Positions 34,345-42,387 of a stretch of DNA of 64,000 bases are shown here, piece after piece. The notes below the pieces were generated by a model. It saw only the letters and a list, made by a program, of their open reading frames with translations, was not told where the DNA came from and ran no database searches. The position numbers and the translations under genes are program-made. The stretch comes from Massilia solisilvae (GTDB taxonomy: Bacteria; Pseudomonadota; Gammaproteobacteria; Burkholderiales; Burkholderiaceae_D), in the NCBI RefSeq assembly GCF_024753215.1, contig NZ_JANUGV010000001.1:744001-808000 (forward strand), in the 5' to 3' direction. Every line of letters begins with the position of its first letter. Positions within the stretch are counted from its first letter, which is position 1.

Positions 34345-34800
34345 TCAGGGCTGGCTCTTCAAAAATTCCAGCACTTCGTTGACGTGATCGTTGACTTTCA
34401 CGCCACGCCATTCTTTCACCAATCGGCCACTAGCGTCAAATACAAACGTGCTCCGCTCGATCCCGCGGACTTGCTTACCATACATGTTCTTCATCTTCAT
34501 GACGCCAAACTGGTTGCACACCAGCTCGTCCGGGTCGGAGATCAGTTCGAACGGCAGGCCCAGCTTGCCCTTGAAGTTGTCGTGCGATTTCATCGAGTCG
34601 CGCGACAGGCCGTAGATCTCGGCGCCCAGCGCCTGGAACTCTGGGTAGTGGTCGCGGAAGGCGATGCTTTCGGTGGTGCAGCCCGGCGTGTTGTCCTTCG
34701 GGTAGAAGTACAGCACGGTATATTTGGCCGGGCGGCCTTGCAGGTTGAAGGTCTGGCCGCCGGTCATGGGGGCGCTGAAGTTCGATGGGCTGTCGGCCAC
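34345..34800 (-). CDS. bcp: thioredoxin-dependent peroxiredoxin (Bcp/PrxQ)
   Basis: A 151-residue peroxiredoxin that reduces hydrogen and alkyl peroxides in the cytoplasm. The peroxidatic cysteine is Cys41 in YPKDNTPGCTTESIAFRDHY. The residue five places later, where E. coli Bcp has its resolving cysteine, is Ile46, so this one either uses Cys95 (DELVCNQFG) or acts as a 1-Cys enzyme reduced directly by a thiol partner. GLSRDSMKSHDNF and ERSTFVFDASGRLVKEWR are family-typical. AGGAGTG stands upstream of the ATG. It lies between the phoH-like gene and the arn cluster, all on the minus strand. Confidence 0.95.
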   Translation of the reverse strand: MADSPSNFSAPMTGGQTFNLQGRPAKYTVLYFYPKDNTPGCTTESIAFRDHYPEFQALGAEIYGLSRDSMKSHDNFKGKLGLPFELISDPDELVCNQFGVMKMKNMYGKQVRGIERSTFVFDASGRLVKEWRGVKVNDHVNEVLEFLKSQP

Positions 34801-34875
34801 GGGTCACTCCTCTGGTTTTGGAGGCAGGGTGGCGGCTTCGATTGCACGCGGTGGTGGGCCGGAGCCGACTATCAC

Positions 34876-34904
34876 CGCGTGGGCAGCAGACCTGCCCACC
34901 CTAC
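34876..34904. repeat. dispersed palindrome family B, copy 3
   Basis: CGCGTGGGCAGCAGACCTGC then CCACCCTAC is the reverse complement form of the copy at 7218. Its last bases (CTA, 34901-34903) are the TAG stop codon of arnD, so the repeat forms the end of that gene. Confidence 0.75.
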
Positions 34905-35842
34905 ACGTTGGTGTCCAGGACGATCAGTTCGCCCGACCGGCCCGGTACTTCGCCCCACGTGACCGGATGTTCGGGCAGCGCGGCGTCTTTTATCTTGTCA
35001 TGGTACTGCGCCATCGACGCCAGTTGGTAGCCTTGGGCTTTCCAACCTGTCAACAGCTGCTCGAATATGGGGGCGAGTTTTTGCCCTTCAAGTTCTGCGT
35101 GCAAAGTGTACACGTGATCGCGCTGCGCACCCTCGGTCAGCCGCAGCAGGTGTGCGCCGATGTTGCCCGTGCTAATGGTCGTTCCGCCGATCTCGCGGCC
35201 GAGCAGTTCGTCCAGCGTGGGTAGGGTGGTCGGCATCTGGATGCAGCGCCCGCCCGGGAAGCGGTAGGGGCCGGCGGCCGGGTCGGCCAGCGAGCCGTCG
35301 TCGTTGAGCAGCGCGCGGCCGTCGGAGGCATAGGCATAGCCCATCGCCTCGTGCTCGGCGAAGGCGTGGCGGTTCATCTGCCAGCCGGCGGCGCCGTGGG
35401 TGTGCGGCGGCTGGCCGAACACCTGCGCATGGCGCTGGGCCGCTTTGCGCATCATGCGCACGGTCCAGGCGTCGTCGCGGCCACGCACGTTGTCCTGCCA
35501 CAGCACGTGATCCCAGGTGTGAATGCCGCATTCGAAGCCGGCCGCGTGCGCGGCGCGCATCTCGTCCGCCGCCCGCACCCCGATATCGGGGCCGGGCAGC
35601 AGCGTGCCGTACATGAGGGTCTTGAAGCCGTAGTGCTCGACCACCGAGGTGCGCGAGACTTTCTTGAAGAAGCCGGGACGCAGCGCCCGGCGCAGGGCCC
35701 AGCCGGTATGGTCGGGCCCCAGCGAGAACAGGAAGGTGGCCTGGGCCCCGTGCGCTTTCAGGATGCGCGCGAGGTTGGGGACGCCTTCCTTCGTTCCGCG
35801 ATAGGTGTCGACGTCGATCTTGAGGACGAGGAGCGGACCCAC
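34901..35842 (-). CDS. arnD: 4-deoxy-4-formamido-L-arabinose-phosphoundecaprenol deformylase
   Basis: ArnD removes the formyl group from undecaprenyl-phosphate-L-Ara4FN in the periplasmic-face lipid A modification pathway. The 313-residue NodB-fold deacetylase has LKIDVDTYRGTKEGVPNL with the metal-site Asp pair, FLFSLGPDHTGWALRRAL, and ECGIHTWDHVLWQDN with the His pair, matching ArnD rather than general polysaccharide deacetylases. The start is a GTG one base after the decarboxylase stop codon. The C-terminus (ELIVLDTNV) and TAG come from or abut a family B repeat, and ArnD is usually a little shorter, so the tail may be altered. Confidence 0.9.
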   Translation of the reverse strand: MGPLLVLKIDVDTYRGTKEGVPNLARILKAHGAQATFLFSLGPDHTGWALRRALRPGFFKKVSRTSVVEHYGFKTLMYGTLLPGPDIGVRAADEMRAAHAAGFECGIHTWDHVLWQDNVRGRDDAWTVRMMRKAAQRHAQVFGQPPHTHGAAGWQMNRHAFAEHEAMGYAYASDGRALLNDDGSLADPAAGPYRFPGGRCIQMPTTLPTLDELLGREIGGTTISTGNIGAHLLRLTEGAQRDHVYTLHAELEGQKLAPIFEQLLTGWKAQGYQLASMAQYHDKIKDAALPEHPVTWGEVPGRSGELIVLDTNV

Positions 35843-35843
35843 C

Positions 35844-36896
35844 TCAGTCCATCAGCGCCTGGGCTGCGCCGACCTGGCCGCGGTAGGCGTCGTAGATGCC
35901 GCGCAGCGCTTCCTGCATCGTGGTCTTGGGCGCCCAGCCCAGTTCCTCGCAGGTGTTGGTGATCTTCGGCACGCGGTTCTGCACGTCCTGATAGCCCTGG
36001 CCGTAGTAGGCGCCCGAGGTGGTCTCGGTGATCGCGACCTTGTTCGCGCCTTCGGCGTATTCCGGGTATTCCTTGGCCAGGTCGATCATCATGCCGGCCA
36101 GGTCGCGGATCGAGTAGTTGTTGCTCGGGTTGCCGATGTTGTAGATCTTGCCGGTGGCTGCGCCGTTCTTGTTCTCGATGATCTTCATCAGCGCGTCGAT
36201 GCCGTCGTCGATGTAGGTGAAGGCGCGCTTCTGGTGGCCGCCATCGACCAGCGAGATCTGCTCGCCGCGCACGATGTGGCCGAAGAACTGGGTCACCACG
36301 CGCGAGGAGCCTTCCTTCGGGGTGTGGATCGAGTCCAGGCCGGCGCCGATCCAGTTAAACGGACGGAACAGGGTGAAGTTCAGGCCTTCCATGCCGTAGC
36401 CCCAGATCACGCGGTCCATCAGCTGCTTGGCGCACGAGTAGATCCAGCGCGGCTTGTTGATCGGGCCGCAGATCAGTTCCGAGTTCTCGGGGTCGAATTG
36501 ATCGTCGTGGCACATGCCGTACACCTCGGAGGTGGACGGGAACACCAGGTGCTTGCCGTACTTGGCGGCCGAGCGCACGATCGGCAGGTTTGCTTCGAAG
36601 TCCAGTTCGAACACGCGCAGCGGCTGCTTGACGTAGGTGGACGGGGTGGCGATCGCCACCAGCGGCAGGATCACGTCGCACTTCTTGACGTGGTACTCGA
36701 CCCATTCCTTGTTGATCGTGATGTCGCCCTCAAAGTAGTGCATGCGCGACTTGTACTCGGGGTTGGCCAGCAGTTCTTCGATGCGGTCGGCCTGCATGTC
36801 CATGCCGTACACGTGCCAGTCGGTGGTCTCGAGGATGCGCTTGGACAGGTGGTGGCCGATGAAGCCGTTGACGCCGAGGATGAGGACTTTTTTCAT
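35844..36896 (-). CDS. UDP-glucuronate decarboxylase, ArnA C-terminal-type (stand-alone)
   Basis: A 350-residue short-chain dehydrogenase-fold enzyme equal to the C-terminal half of ArnA. It oxidises and decarboxylates UDP-glucuronic acid to UDP-4-keto-pentose, with NAD. I start at 36896 (MKKVLILGVNGFIGHHLSKR), which puts the Gly-rich NAD motif GVNGFIG at the N-terminus; upstream in-frame residues are shadow of the previous gene. It keeps FPSTSEVYGMC with the catalytic Ser/Thr-Tyr and later IYSCAKQLMDRVIWGYG (Tyr-x3-Lys-like YSCAK), and RPFNWIGAGLDS. In enterobacteria it is fused to the formyltransferase; here it is separate, 11 bases downstream of that gene. Confidence 0.92.
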   Translation of the reverse strand: MKKVLILGVNGFIGHHLSKRILETTDWHVYGMDMQADRIEELLANPEYKSRMHYFEGDITINKEWVEYHVKKCDVILPLVAIATPSTYVKQPLRVFELDFEANLPIVRSAAKYGKHLVFPSTSEVYGMCHDDQFDPENSELICGPINKPRWIYSCAKQLMDRVIWGYGMEGLNFTLFRPFNWIGAGLDSIHTPKEGSSRVVTQFFGHIVRGEQISLVDGGHQKRAFTYIDDGIDALMKIIENKNGAATGKIYNIGNPSNNYSIRDLAGMMIDLAKEYPEYAEGANKVAITETTSGAYYGQGYQDVQNRVPKITNTCEELGWAPKTTMQEALRGIYDAYRGQVGAAQALMD

Positions 36897-36907
36897 GTGT
36901 GATCTCT

Positions 36908-37822
36908 TTACGAATTCGTGGCCAGTCGCTCGGACAGCTCGCCCGCGCTGATCGGGGCGCCATCGGCCAGCAGGCTGGAAATGGCCAGCGCGCGGCCGTC
37001 GCCGCAAACGCCAAAGATGCCATTATCCACCACCGCCAAGCCCGGTGGCAAACTTGGTAAATTCTGCCGGGAAAGTCTTGCTCTTTCGATAATGTAGCGG
37101 TGCCCGCCCACGTCGGTGAACGCGCCGGGGTAGGGCGGGGCGACGGCGCGGTGCAGGTTGTACACCTGTTGCGCCGGTTTGCTCCAGTCGATCCGGCCGT
37201 CCTCGGGCTTGCGGCCGCCGAAGTAGCTGCCCTTGGCCAGTTCGTTCGGCAGGCGCGGGGCGGTGCCGGCCAGCAGGTCCGGCAGCACCTTCCACAGCGT
37301 GATCTCGGCGGCCACTTCCACCTTGCCGAACACGTCGTGGGCGGTGTCGTCGGGCAGGATCGGCACGGCGGTCTGCGCCACGATGGCGCCGGCGTCCGGC
37401 TTGACCGTCATCTCGTGCAGGGTGGCGCCGGTTTCGCGGGCGCCGTGCAGCACCGCCCAGTTGACCGGGGCGCGGCCGCGGAACTGCGGCAGCAGGGAGC
37501 CGTGCATGTTGAAGGCCGGAGCCACGTCCAGCACCGTGGCCGGCAACATGTGGCGGTAGTAGAAGCTGAACATCAGGTCGGGCCTGGCGGCCTTCACCTG
37601 CTCCAGCAGCTCGGCGCCGTTTGCGCTCTCGGGCGTGATGTAGGGGATGCCTTCGGCCTGGCAGACCGAGATCACGGACTCGAACCAGATGTTCTCAGTG
37701 GCGCTGTCCTGGTGCGTGACCACGAGGGCGACATCGACGCCGCCGGCCAGCAGCACTTTCAGGCAGCGCACACCGACGTTGTGGTAGGCGAAGACGACTG
37801 CGCGTTTTTTATTCATCGTCAT
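36908..37822 (-). CDS. UDP-L-Ara4N formyltransferase, ArnA N-terminal-type (stand-alone)
   Basis: A 304-residue formyltransferase equal to the N-terminal half of ArnA, using N10-formyltetrahydrofolate to formylate UDP-L-Ara4N. It starts MTMNKKRAVVFAYHNVG (37820-37822, or the second Met at 37816). The catalytic triad region is FNMHGSLLPQFRGRAPVNWA (Asn, His) with the Asp in KPDAGAIVAQT. The open frame upstream covers a family A repeat and is not coding. Splitting of ArnA into two genes is known in some Burkholderiales. The last residues differ from E. coli because the linker to the decarboxylase is absent. Confidence 0.9.
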   Translation of the reverse strand: MTMNKKRAVVFAYHNVGVRCLKVLLAGGVDVALVVTHQDSATENIWFESVISVCQAEGIPYITPESANGAELLEQVKAARPDLMFSFYYRHMLPATVLDVAPAFNMHGSLLPQFRGRAPVNWAVLHGARETGATLHEMTVKPDAGAIVAQTAVPILPDDTAHDVFGKVEVAAEITLWKVLPDLLAGTAPRLPNELAKGSYFGGRKPEDGRIDWSKPAQQVYNLHRAVAPPYPGAFTDVGGHRYIIERARLSRQNLPSLPPGLAVVDNGIFGVCGDGRALAISSLLADGAPISAGELSERLATNS

Positions 37823-37831
37823 AAGTGAAAC

Positions 37832-37924
37832 CGTCGTTCCCGCGGAGGCGGGAACCCATGCTGAGCATCCCGTCACGCGGTCTATGGGTCCCCGGCAAGG
37901 CGGACGGCCAGTCCGGGGACGACG
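37832..37924. repeat. dispersed palindrome family A, copy inside the arn cluster (1)
   Basis: Left arm CGTCGTTCCCGCGGAGGCGG then GAACCCATG, right arm CTATGGGTCCCCGG ... GTCCGGGGACGACG, with CTGAGCATCCCGTCACGCGG between. It fills the gap between arnC and the formyltransferase gene, so it would be part of the arn mRNA and could affect stability or gene balance. Confidence 0.8.
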
Positions 37925-37941
37925 TGCAAGTGGTGTTGGTG

Positions 37942-38958
37942 TTATCGGCCGACCTGGCGCTTTTCGAGCACCACGCCTTCCGCTTCGTCCAGTTCGTGCC
38001 CTTCGCGGCGCGGCTGGCCCTGCAAAATGGTCTGCACCACGTAGCGCGGCCGCGCGCGTACCTGCTGGAAGATGCGGCCCACGTATTCGCCCACCAGGCC
38101 AATGCCGAACAGGATCACGCCCATGAAGAAGAACGCGATCGCAAACAGCGTGAACACGCCTTCGGCCTCGGCGCCCAGCAGGAAGCGGCGCACCAGCAGG
38201 ATCAGCACCAGAAGGCCCGAGCAGAACGACAGCGTCATGCCCAGCAGCGAAAACACCTGCAGCGGCACCAGCGAAAAGCCGGTTACCAGGTCGAAGTTCA
38301 GGCGGATCAGGCTGTAGAGCGAGTATTTCGATTCGCCCGCGGCGCGCTCCTCGTGTTCGACCACGATCTCGGTGGGCTTGCGCGCAAACTTGTACGCCAG
38401 CGCCGGCACGAAGGTGTTCACCTCGCCGCACTGGTTGACCAGGTCGATCACGTTTCGGCCGTACGCGCGCAGCATGTTGCCCTGGTCGGTGATGTGAATG
38501 TTGGTGATGCGCTCGCGCAGGTGGTTCATCGCCTTGGACGCGATGGTGCGCCAGGCCGTGTCCTGGCGCTTGCGGCGGATCGAGCCGACGTAGTCGTAGC
38601 CCTCGCGCATCTTCTCGACCAGCTTGGGAATCTCTTCCGGCGGGTTCTGCAGGTCGGCGTCGAGCGTCACGATGATCTCGCCGCGGGTCTGCTCGAAGCC
38701 GGCCAGGATCGCCATGTGCTGGCCGTAGTTGCCGTTAAAGAGCACCACGCGCGTCACGTCCGGGCGCTGGCGGTACTGCTCGGCGAGGATGGCGACCGAG
38801 TTGTCGCGGCTGCCGTCGTTGACAAAAATGATCTCGTAGGTGATGCCGGCCTTGTCCAGCGCCGGGTACAGGCGGCCGAACAGCTTGTCCAGCCCGGCCT
38901 CTTCGTTGTACACCGGAATGACGACCGACAGTTCCGGTTTAATGGCAAGAACGTTCAT
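37942..38958 (-). CDS. arnC: undecaprenyl-phosphate 4-deoxy-4-formamido-L-arabinose transferase
   Basis: ArnC transfers Ara4FN from UDP to undecaprenyl phosphate at the inner membrane. The 338-residue protein has a GT-A family 2 domain (LSVVIPVYNEEAGLDKLFG, IIFVNDGSRDNSV, VTLDADLQNPPEEIPKLV with the DxD-like metal site) and two C-terminal membrane helices (VFSLLGMTLSFCSGLLVLIL, FTLFAIAFFFMGVILFGIGL). VGSIRRKRQDTAWR and FVPALAYKFARKPTEI match ArnC more than DPM synthases. Its ATG overlaps the arnB stop codon (ATGA), so the two are coupled. Confidence 0.93.
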   Translation of the reverse strand: MNVLAIKPELSVVIPVYNEEAGLDKLFGRLYPALDKAGITYEIIFVNDGSRDNSVAILAEQYRQRPDVTRVVLFNGNYGQHMAILAGFEQTRGEIIVTLDADLQNPPEEIPKLVEKMREGYDYVGSIRRKRQDTAWRTIASKAMNHLRERITNIHITDQGNMLRAYGRNVIDLVNQCGEVNTFVPALAYKFARKPTEIVVEHEERAAGESKYSLYSLIRLNFDLVTGFSLVPLQVFSLLGMTLSFCSGLLVLILLVRRFLLGAEAEGVFTLFAIAFFFMGVILFGIGLVGEYVGRIFQQVRARPRYVVQTILQGQPRREGHELDEAEGVVLEKRQVGR

Positions 38959-40094
38959 TTGGCCAGGATCCCGTTGACGGCGGCGACCACGCGCTCCACA
39001 TCGCCCAGCGTCATCGTGTTAAACATCGGCAGGGTCACGGTCAGGCGGCCGATTTTCTCGGCGACCGGGAATTGCCCGTCCTTGAAGCCGCGCTCGCGGT
39101 ACAGGGTGAACAGGTGCACCGCCGCGTAGTGGTAGCCGGTGCCGATGTTGTACTCTTTTTGCATGCGCGTCATGAATTCGGCGCGCGTGCCGGGGCCGTG
39201 GTCGGGCAGGATGATCTGGAACAGGTGCCAGTTCGAGCTGCCGAAGGCCTGGATCGGGAGCTGGGCGCCGGTGTTCGCCTCGAAGTCGGGGCCGAAGCAC
39301 TGGAAGTAGTGGCGCGCGATCTTTTCGCGATGGGCGTTGAACTCTTCCAGCCGCGCCAGTTGGCGCAGGCCGATGGCGGCGTTCACGTCGCTCATGTTGT
39401 ACTTGCCGCCCAACACATCGACGTCGATGCCGTCCACGCCGCTGCGGGTGACGCCCTGCAGGCGGTATTTTTCGGCCAGCCGCGCTTCCTCGGGGGTGTT
39501 CATGACCAGGCAGCCGCCTTCGACGGTCGTGATGTTCTTGTTGACCTGGAAGCTGAACGAGACCAGGTCGCCGATCGCGCCGATGCGCTTGCCTTTCCAG
39601 GTCGAGCCGATCGCCTGCGCGGCGTCTTCCACCACGCGCAGCTTGTATTTCTCGGCAATGGCGTACAGCCGGTCCATGTCCACGGGCAGGCCGGACAGGA
39701 ACACCGGGATGATGGCGCGGGTGCGCGGCGTGATCGCCGCTTCCAGCTTGTCCAGGTCGATGTTGCGGGTGCGCTCGTCGATGTCGGCGAACACCGGGGT
39801 GGCGCCGACTTCCAGGATGACGGCCGAGGTTGCGGGCCAGGTGATGGGCGTGGTGATCACCTCGTCGCCCGGGCCCACGCCGGCGATGCGCAGTGCGATC
39901 TCCATGGTGCAGGTGCCGGAGTTGAAGGTGCGTACCGGACGCCCGCCAAAGTATTCGGACAGCTGTGCTTCGAACGCCTGGTTCTTCGGCCCGGTGGTGA
40001 TCCAGCCGGAGCGCAGCACGTCGCCGACTGCGGCGATGGTGTCTTCGTCGATGGTCGGGCGGGAAAAGGGCAGGAAAGGCAGCTCAGCAGTCAT
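38955..40094 (-). CDS. arnB: UDP-4-amino-4-deoxy-L-arabinose-oxoglutarate aminotransferase
   Basis: ArnB transaminates UDP-4-keto-pentose to UDP-L-Ara4N with glutamate and PLP. The 379-residue protein belongs to the DegT/DnrJ/EryC1 family: LPFSRPTIDEDTIAAVGDVL, SGWITTGPKNQAFE, RTFNSGTCTMEIALRIAGVG, VEDAAQAIGSTWKGKRIGA, and the PLP lysine in SFSFQVNKNITTVEGGCLV. Length matches enterobacterial ArnB. It is followed with a 4-base overlap by arnC and preceded by a 244-base gap with a family A repeat. Confidence 0.93.
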   Translation of the reverse strand: MTAELPFLPFSRPTIDEDTIAAVGDVLRSGWITTGPKNQAFEAQLSEYFGGRPVRTFNSGTCTMEIALRIAGVGPGDEVITTPITWPATSAVILEVGATPVFADIDERTRNIDLDKLEAAITPRTRAIIPVFLSGLPVDMDRLYAIAEKYKLRVVEDAAQAIGSTWKGKRIGAIGDLVSFSFQVNKNITTVEGGCLVMNTPEEARLAEKYRLQGVTRSGVDGIDVDVLGGKYNMSDVNAAIGLRQLARLEEFNAHREKIARHYFQCFGPDFEANTGAQLPIQAFGSSNWHLFQIILPDHGPGTRAEFMTRMQKEYNIGTGYHYAAVHLFTLYRERGFKDGQFPVAEKIGRLTVTLPMFNTMTLGDVERVVAAVNGILAK

Positions 40095-40138
40095 ATTTCT
40101 CTTTCTGTGCTAATGGCTCGCCCCGAAACCACGGAACT

Positions 40139-40218
40139 CGTCGTTCCCGCGAAGGCGGGAACCCATCGACCGCGTGAGTGCGCGCTCAGCATGGATCCCC
40201 GCCTGCGCGGGGATGACG
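40139..40218. repeat. dispersed palindrome family A, copy inside the arn cluster (2)
   Basis: Left arm CGTCGTTCCCGCGAAGGCGG then GAACCCAT; right arm ATGGATCCCCGCCTGCGCGG then GGATGACG; middle CGACCGCGTGAGTGCGCGCT. It separates the SMR gene from arnB. The rest of the gap (40219-40338) shows an AT-richer stretch upstream of arnB-distal sequence but no gene. Confidence 0.8.
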
Positions 40219-40338
40219 GCGTGGTTGTTCAGAGGTCACCAAAATGATTTACAGCGGCAGTGGTGGTGCCGCATTCGCTTTCTGAACGGAATTTTTTGAT
40301 TCCACAGCGCCAATCGCGCATTTTATCAGGCTTGTCAG

Positions 40339-40713
40339 TCAGGTACGCGCCAGCAGGGCAACCCCGACCATGATGACACCGATCGCAGCCAGCCGCTGCA
40401 GCGAGACCGCCTCGCCCAGGAACAGCCAGGCGCCGGCGGCGCTGACCACGTAGCCGAGCGAGAGCATCGGGTAGGCAATGGTCACGTCGGTGCGCGACAG
40501 GCCGATGATCCACACCACCAGCGACACCGCGTAGCAGGCCAGCCCGCCCAGGATCGGCAGCTGGGTGGCCACCTTGATCCCGGTCTGGAACCAGTTTTCC
40601 ATGGTGAGGTGGATGGCGCCGCCCAAGGCGTTGGTGCCGGCCTTGAGCAGCAGCTGGGCGGCCGCGTTGAGCAGCACGCCGGTGATGATGAATGCGAAAG
40701 TGGACAGGTTCAT
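40339..40713 (-). CDS. SMR/EmrE-type membrane protein, probable Ara4N-lipid flippase
   Basis: A 124-residue protein with four membrane helices, small multidrug resistance fold. It starts MNLSTFAFIITGVLLNAAAQ and contains LLLKAGTN, the family's Q-x3-K-like TM1 region, and a TM3-4 end TDVTIAYPMLSLGYVVSAAG typical of the group including ArnE/ArnF. In enterobacteria ArnE and ArnF form a heterodimer that flips Ara4N-phosphoundecaprenol; here there is only one gene, which could act as a homodimer or work with a partner elsewhere. It lies 7 bases after arnT. Confidence 0.82.
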   Translation of the reverse strand: MNLSTFAFIITGVLLNAAAQLLLKAGTNALGGAIHLTMENWFQTGIKVATQLPILGGLACYAVSLVVWIIGLSRTDVTIAYPMLSLGYVVSAAGAWLFLGEAVSLQRLAAIGVIMVGVALLART

Positions 40714-40719
40714 ATCGTT

Positions 40720-42387
40720 TTAATAGTTTGCGATGACGGTGCGGCGCGCGTCGGCCGCGACCACGCGCAGCGGCACGCCCTGGCGCTTCAGGTCGGCCAG
40801 GATGTCTTCGCGGATGATGGCCAGGTCGTGGCGGCCGGCGGCGGCGTCGGCGCGCCACTGTGCGACAAAGGTTGGCACGGTCGGGATCGACAACTGCGGC
40901 TCTTGCTGCAGGCCGAAGGTGAATTCGTCCCAGTAGTCCACCAGCGTGACGGTGCGGCGCAGGTAGAAGGTCAGCGACTGTTCGTAGATGCCGACCGAAT
41001 AGACACGGGTTTCAGGCTTGAGTTCGGCCCGGATCGCCGGCAGCAGGTTGACGCCGGCGCGCACCTGGCCGATCGGCTCGAAGCCGGCCAGCAGCAGCTC
41101 GGTGCTGGCAAAACCGGCCAGTGCCAGCACCACCACCATCAGGTCGCGCTGCATCTGACGCGCGTACAGCATGGCGACCACGCCGCCCGCCGCGGCCACG
41201 AAGCCGGCCGCCAGCACGAACGGCTGGTAGGCCGCGTACAGCGCGGCTTCGCCGGCCTGCTTGGCCAGGCCCGGGACGAAGGGCACGAACCCGAGCAGGG
41301 CGGCGCCCAGCAGGGCGGTCAGGCCGCAGGTAAGCATGCGGCTCCTGCGCGTGCCGACGTCGAGGTAGTTGGCGATCAGGAGCGCGGCCGCCGGGAACAC
41401 CGGCAAAATGTAGCCGGGCAGCTTGGAGCTGGACTTGGTGAAGAACAGGATGATGAAGGCCAGCCAGACCAACAGCATCAGGCGCGGGCGGAACGGGCCG
41501 GGCGCGCCTGTCGTTTCGCGCTGTGCGCCCAGCACCAGGCTTTGCACCAGCACGCCCACCCATGGCACGGAACCTGCGGCCAGCAGCACAAAGAACACCC
41601 ACCATGCGGCTTCGCGGTGGTGTTCCTTGAGCAGGAAGCGGTCGAAATGCTCGTGGATGAAGAAGAAGTGCGGCTGTTCCGGGTTCTTCAGGCCCACCAG
41701 CACGAACCACGGGGTGGCGATGGCGAAGAACAGCAGCAGGCCCTTGCCCAAGTGCAGACGGGTCCAGATCTTCCAGTCGCGCGCGGCCAGGGTGTAGATC
41801 ACCAGAATCGCGCCCGGCAGCACCAGGCCGATCAGGCCCTTGGCCAGCACCGCCAGCGCCATGCCGGCCCAGCAGACCAGCATCCAGTCGCGGTTCTCGC
41901 GCGCCGTGGCGTCGTTGCGCTGGGCCAGCAGCAGGGCGCACAGGGCGATGGTCATCATGCCCGACAGGCCCATGTCCAGCGAGTTGATCTGGGCGCAGGC
42001 GACCCAGTAGAAGCAGGAGCCCAGCACCAGCGCGGCGTAGAAACCGACGCGCTCGGAAAACACCTTGCGGCCGGCGTGCCAGACCAGCGCCACGCCGAGG
42101 ATGCCGTTCAGCCCCAGCCACAGGCGCGCCTGCCACTCGCCCAGGCCGAAGACGGCAAAGGTGAGGGCGTTGGCCCAGGTTTGCAGCGGCGGCTTTTCGA
42201 AGTACTTGATGCCGTTCAGTCGGGTGGTGACCCAGTCGCCGGTGGCGAGCATTTCGCGCGCCATTTCGGCGTAGCGGCCTTCGTCGGGCGGCACCAGGGT
42301 GCGCACGCCGAGCAGGTACAGGGTGGCGAGGACGAAGCCGGCGAAGAGGATCCAGAGGAGGGTTTTGTTGCGGTGCAGGTCGTTCAT
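40720..42387 (-). CDS. arnT: lipid A 4-amino-4-deoxy-L-arabinosyltransferase (ArnT-like, GT-C fold)
   Basis: ArnT moves L-Ara4N from undecaprenyl phosphate to lipid A phosphate on the periplasmic face, lowering negative charge and cationic peptide binding. The 555-residue protein has about twelve membrane helices and the PMT-family motif VPPDEGRYAEMAREML near residue 33, with the catalytic Asp/Glu pair, followed by GDWVTTRLNGIKYFEKPPLQ, which fits ArnT closely. A C-terminal periplasmic domain follows. ATG overlaps the stop codon of the upstream Mth938-like gene. The other arn genes downstream support the assignment; general GT39 enzymes are the alternative. Confidence 0.88.
   Translation of the reverse strand: MNDLHRNKTLLWILFAGFVLATLYLLGVRTLVPPDEGRYAEMAREMLATGDWVTTRLNGIKYFEKPPLQTWANALTFAVFGLGEWQARLWLGLNGILGVALVWHAGRKVFSERVGFYAALVLGSCFYWVACAQINSLDMGLSGMMTIALCALLLAQRNDATARENRDWMLVCWAGMALAVLAKGLIGLVLPGAILVIYTLAARDWKIWTRLHLGKGLLLFFAIATPWFVLVGLKNPEQPHFFFIHEHFDRFLLKEHHREAAWWVFFVLLAAGSVPWVGVLVQSLVLGAQRETTGAPGPFRPRLMLLVWLAFIILFFTKSSSKLPGYILPVFPAAALLIANYLDVGTRRSRMLTCGLTALLGAALLGFVPFVPGLAKQAGEAALYAAYQPFVLAAGFVAAAGGVVAMLYARQMQRDLMVVVLALAGFASTELLLAGFEPIGQVRAGVNLLPAIRAELKPETRVYSVGIYEQSLTFYLRRTVTLVDYWDEFTFGLQQEPQLSIPTVPTFVAQWRADAAAGRHDLAIIREDILADLKRQGVPLRVVAADARRTVIANY

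Noticed and set aside
37823-38431. Upstream extension of the formyltransferase frame
   Set aside because: It runs through a family A repeat and antisense-frame to arnC; the MTMNKKRAVVFAYHN start matches the family.
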